Of a stretch of 64,000 nucleotides of DNA, positions 1-12,562 are shown one piece after another (position 1 is the first letter of the stretch; the number at the start of each line of letters is the position of its first letter). The stretch covers positions 13,773,062-13,837,061 of the forward strand of contig OW203731.1 of the NCBI GenBank assembly GCA_934045075.1, given 5' to 3'. The position numbers and the translations under genes are program-made. Origin of the DNA: Yponomeuta sedellus. Lineage: Eukaryota > Arthropoda > Insecta > Lepidoptera > Yponomeutidae. The notes beneath the pieces are model-generated. The model had not been told where the DNA came from, did not search any database, and saw only the letters and a program-made list of their open reading frames with translations.

Positions 1-519
1 GGCAGGAATCACGAAGATTGATTTACGATGGCACTTGCCTGAATCACCACTAAAGGATTCGAATTATATTGCTCACATGTCAGGACAAATTGTACGACAT
101 TGCCTTTCAACGACAGCCATTCAGCCTCTGCTAGACGCGAGTGGAAGTCACAAAACGCTAGCCGATGTGGCAACATTAAATGGCACTCCGAGGCATTTAT
201 TTCACACATTTAAATGGGAATTAACTTGGCATTGTGCTTCGCGAGAGCGCTGGAGGTTATTATTTCGCTTCGTATTGACAATAATGTTCGCCGGATGGTT
301 TTGATTCATTAGCTCGGGCGAACGACCGCCACATAAAGGCGCCTTGCATCCCTTGATGCATCTTCGCCGACCTCCGCGCTAACGAGTCAACGCAGGTTAA
401 TGATCGTATTGAAAACTCTGTGACTGGCGAAATATTACCAAGAGAAACGCGTATGGTGCATAGCACCGAGGACTAATATGTCCTTCACAGTAACACTTGC
501 ACGTCATGTCACTCTGTGA
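1..519. other. No recognised feature (upstream METTL9 intron or flank)
   Basis: Mixed-composition sequence with only short chance frames on both strands. It probably lies in the METTL9 intron preceding exon A or upstream of the gene, since exon A needs an upstream partner. Confidence 0.4.
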
Positions 520-655
520 AGATGCCTTCTCTTGTCATCGTCGTCATCATCATCTGCCATTTTACGCCCACAGCAGCAGCACTCAGCTGCAGCTTGGTTT
601 TCCAAGCTTCCCGGTCTTGTGCTGTCCGCATCCGGCGACTCCCCGCCACCCTAAA
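520..655 (-). mobile_element. Possible non-LTR retrotransposon 3' fragment
   Basis: On the plus strand it starts with a (TCG/TCA)n-like trinucleotide run and continues with C/G-rich text resembling the minus-oriented LINE tails at 28996-29116. Trinucleotide tails of this kind are seen on the better-supported copies. Homology is weak here. Confidence 0.3.
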
Positions 656-803
656 CTTCTCTAGAAAAACTAAAGTGCTGATACAGAAATGGTGAAATGG
701 TGACTACGATCGTAGAAGATTTGTTTGTGAAAACACAAAAATTTAGTCGAGAAGACACTGTTCCAAACGAATATGTTGTCACGTTACATTTAAACCTGTA
801 AAA

Positions 804-839
804 ACACACTTTCCAGTGCTTATGCACTGGAAAGTGTGT
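804..839. repeat. Perfect hairpin, 16-bp arms, 4-nt loop
   Basis: acacactttccagtgc at 804-819 is the exact reverse complement of gcactggaaagtgtgt at 824-839, with loop ttat. It could be a foldback remnant. It is too short for a typical microRNA precursor. Confidence 0.7.
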
Positions 840-984
840 GTAGTTGCCAACATATTATGATTTTGCGTGGAGAAGCCAACTTATCTTTCGGGTTTTTGAT
901 CTGAGCAAATGTTTTTGCAATCTCTACACAAGGCAAATGGAATAGCTTACACCCTTTTATTTATGTAGCCTATAAACATTTCAC

Positions 985-1068
985 TGCAGGGCATAGGGCT
1001 TCTTTCCAGGGAGGGTATAGGTTTAATCACACGCGTGCCCACCGCGGATTGACGATTTCAAGCGCAGG
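985..1068 (+). repeat. Lepidopteran-type interspersed repeat module
   Basis: Contains ctgcagggcat, gggcttct and gcggattgacgatttcaagcgc in the same order as the module at 63864-63945, so it is a dispersed family. The next 60 bp and the SINE that follows separate it from other modules. Confidence 0.45.
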
Positions 1069-1124
1069 CAGGCATGTACTGAATGACTGTATGACTTCGT
1101 TATAAGCTATGTACATTAGTGAAG

Positions 1125-1322
1125 TTAACATAACATTTACATACAAGCACATACATTGCTTCTGGCAATAGGATACCCTGTGTCGTGGGAGCCAGAAACA
1201 ACGACATCACAAACACGTAAACATCCAAGACCTAGGCTTTTTTTGTCCCCAGCCGGAATTCGAACCCGAGACCTCTTGCATGGTAGGCAGACGCGCTACC
1301 GCTATGTCACAGAGATCGTCGA
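1125..1322 (-). mobile_element. tRNA-derived SINE (Gly-like head, 'GTTTACATG' body)
   Basis: Read on the minus strand, a tRNA-like head has an A box near tagcggtagcgcg and a B box cgggttcgaattccggctgg. A body follows that also occurs at 58442-58650 on the plus strand (gtttac..tgtgatgtcgttgtttctgg, cacagggtatcc, atgtatgtgc.tgtatgtaaatgtta). Two independent copies with the same head and body define a SINE family. Confidence 0.75.
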
Positions 1323-1332
1323 GTCGGGTTAT

Positions 1333-1400
1333 AGTTGCAATACCACTCGCTAACGGTGAAGGAAAGGAAACCTGAGTGTCTGAGGTGTTCACATACCTCA
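1333..1400 (+). repeat. 'ACTCGCTAACGGTGAAGG' repeat module
   Basis: gcaataccactcgctaacgg followed by tgaaggaaa recurs in reverse at 60005-60055 within a complete SINE and at 63957-64000. It is the 5' body segment of the tRNA/ATT-tailed SINE described at 32045-33017. Confidence 0.5.
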
Positions 1401-3146
1401 GCATAAACCTATTAACCCACAAAAGTTACACCTTGTATTAAATTAAGAGCCGTCGATTCAGCCCACAGTCAGGTGTTATTCCATAATCCCCATACAAAGC
1501 ACCTAACCAACCTTGTAAGTATTGTCATAAATAGCCTTAAATGATAATACCAGAACTAAGAGCGTGTAATTAATCAGTAACCTTGAAAATTGTTTACGCC
1601 GCACAAGCCAATAATGGCAAGATAATATTTTGTCGCATTACCATATATGTTTAACGGCGAACGCTTAATGCAAATTCTTAATTTTCAGCGGAACTTAAAT
1701 ATTATCCGCAATTATATTTTTTATGTCCCCGTGCTGATGAGATGTTAGACCATCATATGAATTTATTTCACTACCGTCCAAGCAATGTTCCCGACAGGTA
1801 GATTTTTCAAACAAGGAAATTGGTATTCATGGAAATACTAACTTCACAGGGGCACAAATTGAATAACAAATATACATTGAATTTCATAAATAAGCGAGTT
1901 CTTATCTAGACGAGTCTGTATTTAATTCTCGGAAACAACAAGTTTGTAATAGGTGTTTTGATGAGTACCTGGGCACGTCTGGGCTTTTCACGCTGCCCTA
2001 ATGTTGACTTTTGAAGGTAATTACCTACCTACATGTTAACTTATCTACAGGTTGTCACACTTAGCAATAGGTTTTAGTACTAACAAATTGAGACTATATA
2101 ATTGTTTCTCATGTACGAGAGATATCTTTGTAACTTCCTTTTTTATGTACAAAATAGTGTTCTCTATCTAAACGTAATTATAAAGTAACACTTACACAAA
2201 ATATTGAACTCCAATACTCTGTTTACTTTACGACTACTTTTGATAGTACTATTTCTCCAAATTAAGTAATTGGCAAAAAAGATAATATTGATTGTTACAC
2301 GACATTGTTTCATTTATATCATAATCATAGTAATCCTATGATTGCTAGGTAAACGAGTACCTAATCATTTTAAAGAGGTAGCCTTCTTTAAAATAATTTG
2401 GTACTAAGAATAAAAAGGTTTAAAAATTGAGACAAGAGAGAAATCTTACTTGTAAATTTAAAATTAGATAGTTAAAATATTGATTATAATTTTTTTTTCA
2501 ATAGGAAGCGCTCACTATTTTAGAAGAAAGAAAAAAAAGGAAAGAAATTAACACATCACAGGAAAGAAAAGCATAGGTACCACTCATAGTTACAAGGAAA
2601 AAAAATCAATTCACATAATACAAGATAGGACAGGCCAAAGTAAGAGCGTACATGATGTGGTGTGTCAACGTTGCAACAAAGAGCATCTGACTCAGCGTTG
2701 TGCTGAGGGGATGTGCCCTCAGCGCTGGTTTTCAGTCATTTTAGCCTTTTAGCTGATTGTTATATGCAGTTGAACATTGTGACATGATCCTGAATGTTTT
2801 TCCTGTTCAAAACTTACGTAGATTCTAAACTTATCCATTAAACATTCACTTGAATGCGAAGATATTATACTTTCCGAGGACATATTGAAATTGGAACACT
2901 CTGGCTCTTTCCAAACGTCACGTTTTTAAAAGAATCATTTGTTATTTCAGTTTTTTTTATTACTTACCTTACCTAAATTATTTTTGGGTCTTCTAACCAG
3001 AACAACATCATCGCTGTTTGTAGACGATTTACACAGAAGATACTTCCCTACTATAATATATAAGTAGGTACTACCAAAGCTACTAAAGCTTTTATAGAAT
3101 TAGCCGTTTTTGATAACTTTACTACGAACTACAACAAGCCTATACC
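1401..3146. other. AT-rich sequence, nothing recognised
   Basis: Long AT-rich stretch with scattered GTAGGTA/TACCTAC words common in this window. No coding frame or clear repeat copy was seen. A small hairpin (gctgaggg/ccctcagc) lies near 2700-2725. Confidence 0.4.
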
Positions 3147-3265
3147 GTCTAAAAAACAATGTCCCAGGCACTGTAGCGACCCAGTGGTCCCTTCACCCAT
3201 CTAGTGTTAGTGAAGTCGCCACTGTACGCTTTATAAATCATAGATGCAAAGGTCAATGTTACTAC
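3147..3265 (+). mobile_element. 3' part of tRNA/ATT-tailed SINE
   Basis: Contains atgtcccaggcactgtagcg and tcccttcacccatctagtg, then tagatgcaaaggtcaatgtta. The same blocks occur in order in the complete copy at 59772-60095 (reverse) and in 18540-18650 and 33703-33806. 5'-truncated copy. Confidence 0.65.
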
Positions 3266-4048
3266 GATCTAATTATATTTCATTCAATTAAGTACAATGC
3301 AAAATCGATTTTATACATATACCTACTCTCCAAGCTAAAGTCTAGTGTTTTTTTTTAAAGAATCTTTAGAAAACACCCTAGACTTTATTTTAAACAGACA
3401 ATACACCTACCTACGCTATGAATTTCTAAGACTTCTGAATTGTCAATCTATGCCTAGTTGCCTACACAAATACGTATTTTTATGCAAATAAAACTCAGTT
3501 ATTCGCTTTTATTTAAATAATCAACACAAACTATTGAGTGTCTTCATCCTTTCCATTCGAAAAGTGTCGCTTTTTTCTTCTGTAAGTGTAAGCAAAATAG
3601 CTCTTTCCCGAAAGGAATCTAGAATTAAAGTAGCGCCCTCGCCGTAAAAATACTATTTTGCTCCCTTGTCATACCTGTACAATCTAATATTATTCTGTTC
3701 CAAACACTACAGTTTACCGTGGATAGTATTGTGTTGATCTGAAGGCTTTATATTGACGCACCAATCAGCGGCAGCAGCATTCAGAATATCCACAATTTGT
3801 ATTCAGTCCGGAGAATATCTCGACTCGCTCCTTGTAGTTCCTATGCAGGTCATTTTAAATGTAAAAACTGTGCATTGCATAATCACCAACACGATTCGCT
3901 AACAGTATTCAGCAGTATTTTCAATAAATATTTATCCTGGGATCAATTTTATAATGCTCTACATTGACGCCCTTTTGTTCTGTATGCACCATTTTTAAGG
4001 ATTCAAGTGAGTACCTGTACGACCATGATAAGTGTCATAAAATTATAC

Positions 4049-4132
4049 TTTTAGCGTTGCGTATCCGAAGGGTGCTAATGGACCCTATTACTAAGCCGAT
4101 CCTGTTGTTCCGTCTGTCCGTTCGTCAATTGT
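4049..4132 (+). repeat. Fragment of 'AGGGTTCCGT' repeat family
   Basis: gcgtatccgaagggtgctaa, tggaccctattactaagcc and a tccgtctgtccg run match the style of the copies at 4493 and 31000. The family is dispersed and non-coding. Confidence 0.45.
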
Positions 4133-4620
4133 TTTGTTACTTCTGTTGTGTCTAATGTTATGTTTACTAATACGAGTATGTTTTAAGTTTGTTCTGTTAC
4201 TATGGCGTGTGCACTATTTCTCTAATAAATGTTTTTCTTCTTCTTTTATTTCTTCAGTATCATTTGCAAATTCTGATATCCTAACTGATAATTAAAAGAT
4301 ATGGATATTTCTACACAAACACCTCTCTTAAAGTTTTTTCGATTTGGTTCTATCATAAAAACGGGAATACGTAGGTATAAGCGTCATTGTTGTGCGTTGT
4401 AGTATAAGTATAGCAACAAATATCCGAGTGAAAGAAAACACATATTTAGTTAATATATTGTGAAGTTTCGAGGCCGACATGTATTTGCCTTTTAGGGTTC
4501 CGTAGCCGACAATGAACCCTTATAGTTTCGCCAGGTCCGTCCGTCTGTCTGTCTGGCCGTCGGTCTGTTCGCGATCTTGCTCATTAGTACGCGAAACCTG
4601 AAATTTGGCATAGATATGCA

Positions 4621-4653
4621 ATTTTAAAAACCTAGGCTCAAAATTCCACCCAT
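4621..4653 (-). mobile_element. Inverted 3'-tail fragment of tRNA-SINE
   Basis: attttaaaaacctaggctca and aaattccacccatg are the reverse complement of the SINE tail at 4824-4861. The fragment sits immediately upstream of the full plus-strand SINE, making an inverted-repeat pair. Confidence 0.6.
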
Positions 4654-4662
4654 GTGATTAAA

Positions 4663-4865
4663 ATTACTTCAGCCAGATGTCGCTGCCTGTACGTAATATT
4701 ATTATTAATAATAAGAGAGTATTGTAAAGAGGTTCGAAATTTCACTGATGCCGGTGAGTCGCCCATTAGCTCTGTTGGAAAAGCGCTGGCACGGATAGCC
4801 AGAGGTCACGGGTTCGAATCCCAGCATGGGTGGAAATTTTAGCCTCTAAATAGGTTTTTAAAATT
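4663..4865 (+). mobile_element. tRNA-derived SINE ('GCCCATTAGCTC' head)
   Basis: Begins acttcagccagatgtcgctg and carries a tRNA-like segment at 4761-4833. That segment has A box ttagctctgttgg, an anticodon-like arm ctggc-acggata-gccag and B box gggttcgaatccc. It ends tagcctctaaataggttttt. Copies with the same layout occur at 19526-19742 (plus) and at 11788-11970 and 27952-28058 (minus). Confidence 0.8.
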
Positions 4866-5250
4866 GTCCTTAGTACGAGTTAGTGCATTAAAAAGAATAT
4901 AATAGATATACAAATGAATCACTCTGACAAAACAGCAGAATAATAAAATTCAAGTAATTTTTTTCTCACCTACGATCTACGACCATTCCAACAATACATT
5001 GGATTGATCGTAAAAACATTGTGTGTGAAAAAGATTTTTGTTTTCATTAGGGTTCCGTTTGCAAAATATTAAGGTTTAAAGCACAAATTTCCGCGTAGAG
5101 CTTCATTGTCTAAGTTGGCTTTACAAGTTGAAGATTCGACTAACTTATAAAATGAAATTTTCACACAAAATCCACTGAAAATTACGTTGATGAAGTTGTT
5201 AGTTCTGTAAAGCAGATTAACCTCTCTCTTTCTACGGAACCTTACGCTGC

Positions 5251-5451
5251 GTGGCCCGACCGGCACTTGGCCGAATTTACTATGATACGCCAGTGCATCG
5301 CCAGTTAAACGGCACGGATCTTTCTCTTGGTCGATCCTTTTCTAAAGATCTACAGCGTGATTTTGAAATTATCATCAATATTTTGAGACAATGTCCTTTT
5401 ATTGCGATAAATGATTTAGCAATAATTGTTAATGTTTGTAAATGCTCGTGA
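5251..5451 (+). other. Unrecognised 66-codon open frame
   Basis: The frame includes RQLNGTDLSLGRSFSKDLQR and a hydrophobic C-terminal half. No domain I recognise, no splice context and no start context stand out. It lies right after the 'AGGGTTCCGT' repeat area, so a transposon remnant is as likely as chance. Confidence 0.15.
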
Positions 5452-5502
5452 TTTCCGTTCTTTAGTTCAAAACTGTAAATTCAAAGTGGTAGGAAGTGGG
5501 AG

Positions 5503-5555
5503 TTGTAGTGTAGCGATGAAAAATGTTTTTGTAGTGTAGCGATGAAAAATGTTTT
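5503..5555. repeat. Two-copy 26-bp tandem repeat
   Basis: gtagtgtagcgatgaaaaat occurs at 5505 and again at 5531, with the following gtttt also repeated. Confidence 0.75.
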
Positions 5556-6395
5556 CTTTGGTGTTTAAAAGACTCTGACTTCGAAAAAAACAGTTGAGTT
5601 GGCCGATGCCGCCCATATGACGCTTGAACTATTTTTTTATTCATTATATCTTTTCGTTTTGTTTTTTGCTGTTATGCTCGAGTAAAGTATATTTTTTATA
5701 TTATTACGCGCTCTTTTTTTTTTTTAAACCAGCGCTATTCAAAGTCTCCGTAGTGGGCATCAAGTGCAATACGTACTTGGCAACTTTAAACAATGTTTGC
5801 TTAACAAAGCATTACTTGTTACCTACTAGGTACTTAGCAAGAATAAAGTTGGAGCATGGCTTATCATCTCCTGCGCCTTGATTATGTAACTTTTCGCGAA
5901 TACATCTGAATGCGAAAACGGAATGTTTACTTAGCTGTGCCGTTTAGATTTGAGGCGTAATATGTATCACTCAGTGGACACCGCATTTCAGTGGATATCT
6001 GATACGTGACAATGATATTGAGCCAAAAAATTAAACGATAAAGTCCAGTAGATATTCCGTCTTTGTACACAGGATGTATACATGAACAGTTACATAATCG
6101 CGGCGCCGATTCGCCATGTTTGTACAACGCGTCATATTTTGATCATGAATTTCCCCAACAGTTTTGTTTCAATTCCCCTCGGATGAAGCTTTTACATTCA
6201 ATTTATAATACATCAATGTCCGCTGTGCTACACATCATGATGTTCTGACAACATCGTCAATTATCTGATCGCTGAGCTCCACATCTCATAAAACTTTAAT
6301 ACACGCCGGCGAGCTGGCGGACGCCTCGATGCAGCGTGACGATTGTTTCGACTACCGGTTTTAGATAATTATCTTTTTTATCACCCACCCGTCTT
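5556..6395. other. No recognised feature
   Basis: AT-rich sequence with no repeat copy or coding signal that I could identify. Confidence 0.35.
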
Positions 6396-6640
6396 GCTTC
6401 GATTTTAATATAAAGACAGATCGGGCATTAATTAAGTCGGGCTGATGAGTTCGCAGCGGCGACGGGAGCGGCCGCGGCGTCCCGCTCGCTCGCCGCGTCA
6501 TTACGACTACATGTAGAGGCGAGAAGTTTTTTTAATTCGTCATTATTCTGAGGCGTAAAGAAATGTTAATTCGAGGCAGCGTGAAATTAACAGCGGCCGC
6601 ATTGCCCTTTGTAGGGCCGCGGCGGCTGACTTAAACACAC
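6396..6640. promoter_or_regulatory. GC-rich block with homeodomain-type cores near exon A
   Basis: Contains attaattaag, cattattc and gttaattcg cores next to CpG-rich gcagcggcgacgggagcggc and gcggccgc. It lies about 300-500 bp upstream of exon A. Mixed TAAT cores in GC-rich intronic DNA are typical of conserved insect regulatory elements, but conservation is not tested here. Confidence 0.25.
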
Positions 6641-6921
6641 AACGGGTGACGAGGTACGCGCTCCTTTCATAGTCCACTCTCTTATTTGCACTCGAGTAAC
6701 TCTTTTTGTAAACTTTTCATTAAGAACGGGAGCCGAAGCCATTAAACAACAATTTGATGTTCATAATAATGCTCGAGAAGTAGATCCGATGATTGCACAA
6801 TGGAAATTAATGGAAACATTAGTCGACCAAATTGAATTTGCTCGCGTAATACAAAGCGAAATTATTTTTTTCCTCTGGCTAATTAGATTTTTAATCAACT
6901 TTTGTTCTTGCTTCTGTGCAG

Positions 6922-7112
6922 TGGTACCAAGTGGATTCTAACCAGCTGTCCCCGGAGCTAAAGAGCAAGTTTGTGCAACTCGTTCCTGACGAGGAGACGA
7001 AGGAGTTCCTCTCCGCTTCCATCGAGAAGTCCTCCTGGGTGTGGATGCAGATCTGGTACCTGCTCGCCAAAGCCGTCCTCAAGCACTTCTGGTCCATTAC
7101 CGACATAAATGG
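6922..7112 (+). CDS. METTL9: METTL9/DREV-like protein-histidine methyltransferase, internal exon A
   Basis: This 191-bp exon encodes about 63 residues, starting in phase 0 at WYQVDSNQL after the acceptor ..ttctgtgcag and ending ..SITDING with two bases (GG) left over before the donor gtgagt. The segment matches the region just N-terminal to the methyltransferase core of METTL9 (DREV) proteins; the 'SSIEKS' and 'TDING' blocks are characteristic. METTL9 enzymes transfer a methyl group from SAM to the N1 position of histidine in HxH-type motifs (family knowledge). The exon has no start codon, so the N-terminal exon(s) lie before base 1. Joining to exon B restores a glycine codon (GG+C). Seen: ORF, splice sites and phase. 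Known: family function. Inferred: orthology. Confidence 0.93.
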
Positions 7113-8743
7113 GTGAGTCACTTTACACATCGCATTTCCCTCCATGCCTAACAGGAAAACATCGACGATTTGAGACAACGCTCTCTTCGAGTCGTTGACA
7201 CGTGCGTTTAAAGAACATGAAGCAATCCTCTTGTGATAATGATAAACGACATCGAATTTTATGAAATTACTGCGTATGTAGAGTCATGCTTCCGAATTAT
7301 CTTTCGTGAGCGCGAGCGAGGGGCACTTTGGTTAAATGAGCGCGTGGCTATTTATTTTAATGTAGCATCAAACCTTTTTAATTTAAAAGTAATGAATCAC
7401 TTCTTTGAAAAGCAATGAATTGCCATTTGAATCACGACAATTGGGCATTATTAAGCGAGAGTGCTCAGATTTGTCCAATTACGCCAATTACAATCTCCCG
7501 TCTGCTCATCGTAAGTAGGTATATGTACGTGAATGTATTATTTCCTGGTATATTGTGTCTCTGCTCCGCTCACAAATTAACTAATTGGAATATGCACTAG
7601 AGTTGAATTTGATATCGATACTTTTCCAATCGAATTGAAATGTTTAAGGCATGCGAATAAGTATCGAGCTTTAATTCGGTGCGGCTGCTCTAGAGGGCCA
7701 GGAAGCTGGAAAACGCTGCAACCTCCGTTGATAATCATAAAACGTGTAATCTGATCTGTAATCCGCCTCATGTTTGCGCATGTGCGATTGTGCTGCCGCA
7801 GTAGAGGACTGAAATATGACTGACATAAACCGCTAACATCGAGAGCCGCATAAATCTATTAGCAAAGCGGAGATTTTATTACAATGCCCAGTAGCTAATA
7901 GCTATTCGGAAATAGCGAACAAAGTTAGAATAGCAATCCGTCTCATGTCGCTGTAAAACCGCTTACACATCTTGGCTGTTTTATTAATATAATATATAAT
8001 AATTCAATTCGTGAAACGAATGCACGTAAAATTGATGAAAACGCGAATATCTTGTTGGAGTCTTTTAATCTGTATTTTTCTTGTTTTACAATGACATTGT
8101 CCCATTTTTAAAAAGTAGACAATAATATAAAACGCTATGAAAAAGTAAAATACTTAAAAAAGGTTGATTGGGCGGTCGGCAACAATTCGTTTAATGACAA
8201 CTAAAGGCCCAATTTTCTTACAGTATTACAATAAATTAATTTTGAAAATTACTTTAGTTTAAGTTAAATTTGACAAAGTTTGCTAATTATTAAAATAGGT
8301 TGTAAGTTATAGCTCAATTAAAATAAAACTATTGAGCTACCAAGAGGGATTTTGAGTTCGACTGTTGGCGATATCGACGGATCGGCGGTGACAGCACTAG
8401 CCGCGTCCGGGGGCCAATCTGTGAACGCGCTCTGAAAGCGATCGCCGGGTGTCTATAGCCCGAGTGCGCTAATAAATAATTTAAATAAATTGACGGACGA
8501 GATTTACTCATTGGCCGTTTCCGTCTCTCAATTACGCTTTATTTATCACTTGCTACTGTTGTGCGCGGGCAAAGAGTGCGCCGACATCTCTGTCCTATCC
8601 ATTTGATTTGTCCTTATGGTTCACTATTATTCTATTAGTATTATCTTGTAACGTTAAACGAGATGAGGACGCTCGGTTGTGTACATGTGTGTGACCAGAG
8701 GGTCTGTAGTCTGAGACGACGAGACTTATGCGCTCAATATAAA
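7113..8743. other. Intron sequence, nothing recognised
   Basis: First part of the large METTL9 intron. AT-rich with only short chance frames and no clear repeat copy. Confidence 0.35.
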
Positions 8744-10929
<2,186 letters not shown>

Positions 10930-11215
10930 AATTGCTGTTTGTTTTACCATGTCAAACATACACCCATTTTTAAGGGAACACTTCTAATTTTACAAAACAA
11001 AATTATGGAATATTATATTAAAATAGCGGATCAAAAAGACGTTGTTCTGCATGCAGCGCCATCTGTCGGGCTGATTTGGAAATCTAAACCATACCCACCC
11101 AAGCGCCACCCAAACGCACACAAAAAAAATCATTCTAATCTGTCCAGCCGTTTCGGAGCAGTTCGATGACATACACACGCACAGAAGATTATAAAGATAT
11201 TAAAGAGGATTTTAA
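10930..11215 (+). repeat. Probable interspersed repeat 3' segment
   Basis: Ends with ctgtccagccgtttcggagc and agttcgatgacatacacacg, wording common at the 3' side of moth interspersed repeats such as 34800-34850 (ctccagccgtttagacgtga). Family not assigned. Confidence 0.35.
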
Positions 11216-11787
11216 AACTGTTTTGAAGAAATTACGATTTTTTGAAGTATGAATTTTTCGTATCATCCCAGACAAAACTCAGCGAAATTTCTCTGGAGCT
11301 CACTGCTTGGTATGAAACCACCCTTACCGGGGAAAAAAGCGTTTCAATCAACATTTCGCCAAGTCAACACTGTCTGTCTCATTGGTGCGAGGATGGTAAA
11401 TACCGAAATCAATTGGCATGAAACGCCAATCACTTGCCAATGTCACGCATTTCGCCGGTTGACTCTTCAGCTGGAGACCTCGATCCAAAAACATTGTGGT
11501 ATAAATAGGTCGGAGAACATTTATTTTTCTGTTTCTTACATCTATCTTTACAGGATCAGCCTAATGGGACAGACGCGCTACGATCTAAATTATATTATAT
11601 CCAGATTTACTAAAACTAGTATATGCTAAGTAATAATCTATTTACCAAAACTAGGACACAAATTCTATAGACAGGCTTTTGTGAACTCGTCCAGAGTGCA
11701 CAAGTCCCTACCTACTATAAATTTTACCTAATAAAAAAGCGACTAGAGATGTTTGTTCTTTTTGTTGCACTAACCCGTGCTAAGGAC

Positions 11788-11970
11788 AATTTAAAAAAAC
11801 TATTTAGAGGTTAAAAATTCCACCCATACCTCGAACCCGCGACCTCTGGCTAACCGTGCTAGTGCTCTCCCAACTGAGCTAAAGGGCAAGTACCGGCATC
11901 AGTGAAATTTCGAACCTCTTTACAATACTCTCTGTATTACTTACAGGCCGCGACATCTGGGTGAAGTTAT
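11788..11970 (-). mobile_element. tRNA-derived SINE ('GCCCATTAGCTC' family), minus strand
   Basis: In plus orientation it starts with the inverted tail (ctatttagaggttaaaaatt). The tRNA-like part at 11821-11889 includes cctcgaacccgcgacctctg and cccaactgagct. The leader complement is at 11890-11970 (gaaatttcgaacctctttac, cgacatctgggtgaagt). Full-length but diverged; the B box has lost a base or two. Confidence 0.75.
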
Positions 11971-12154
11971 TTAATATATAATTCGGTTCCGGTAATAGCA
12001 TGGCGAATAATGAAGAATTACAAATACATTTTTTTTATTTTAACCACAAAAACACATCATTATCTTTATGTTACACTGTATACAAGCAGAAGGTATATTA
12101 TGAAGGAATATTATACTTTATAAGCATAAACAGTCTTTTTCCCACTGCAGAATA

Positions 12155-12315
12155 CAGGCTTTCTCCCAGAGTGCATGAACTGAATCACAACGAGACGCGA
12201 GCTAACCGCGTACCACTTACAGCATACACCCCAAATACTCAGGTTTCCTCACGATATGGTTTCCTTCAAGCGATTGGTATTACTACTAGAAATACACAAA
12301 TGTACGTAACTTAGG
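12155..12315 (-). repeat. SINE body module, minus strand
   Basis: caggtttcctcacgatatgg and caaatgtacgtaac match in order the reverse-strand body of the SINE at 59772-60095. Confidence 0.4.
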
Positions 12316-12358
12316 GAACCTAGTTGGTACAATTTTGGTACAATGTTGGTTTGAATGT

Positions 12359-12480
12359 CTGCCTCGTTGGTCTAGCGGTACCACTTCTGATTACCATGCC
12401 AGAGGTCGTGGGTATAATTCTCCCCGGGGGCTGCCGTAAATTTATATAGCCTCAGTCTGGGTGTATTTCCATGTTTATGA
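12359..12480 (+). mobile_element. tRNA-like SINE head
   Basis: gcctcgttggtctagcggta resembles a tRNA D-arm with an A box, and cagaggtcgtgggtataatt resembles a decayed B box about 40 bp further on. The tail runs to tagcctcagtctgggtgt. No second copy was found in this window. Confidence 0.45.
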
Positions 12481-12495
12481 TGTGTGGAAGTTTTT

Positions 12496-12562
12496 TATTT
12501 ATGTCGGGACTCGAACCCTCGACCTGAGGCACGAGTCCTACCAATGCGCTACAGCTGTTTTT
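12496..12562 (-). mobile_element. tRNA-like SINE head, minus strand
   Basis: gggactcgaaccctcgacct is a B-box complement and cctaccaatgcgctacagct an A-box complement, spaced as in a tRNA. The body is not identified. It lies head-to-tail opposite the tRNA-like unit at 12359. Confidence 0.5.

Larger units (their letters stand above)
4493..5085 (+). repeat. 'AGGGTTCCGT' repeat copy interrupted by a SINE
   Basis: Starts ttttagggttccgtagccga, with a short (GTCT)n run near 4540 and aaatttggcatagatatgca at 4601-4620. SINE sequence then intervenes to about 4877. After it, tagatatac and a segment ending ggttccgtttgcaaaatatt continue, as in 31504-31720. The two parts have the same relative order at 31000-31720, which supports one interrupted element. 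Confidence 0.55.

Noticed and set aside
804..839. MicroRNA precursor
   Set aside because: Stem of 16 bp and 36 nt in total is too short, and the sequence does not match a conserved microRNA that I recognise.
6891..7178. 95-codon minus-strand frame over exon A
   Set aside because: Antisense shadow of the METTL9 exon.
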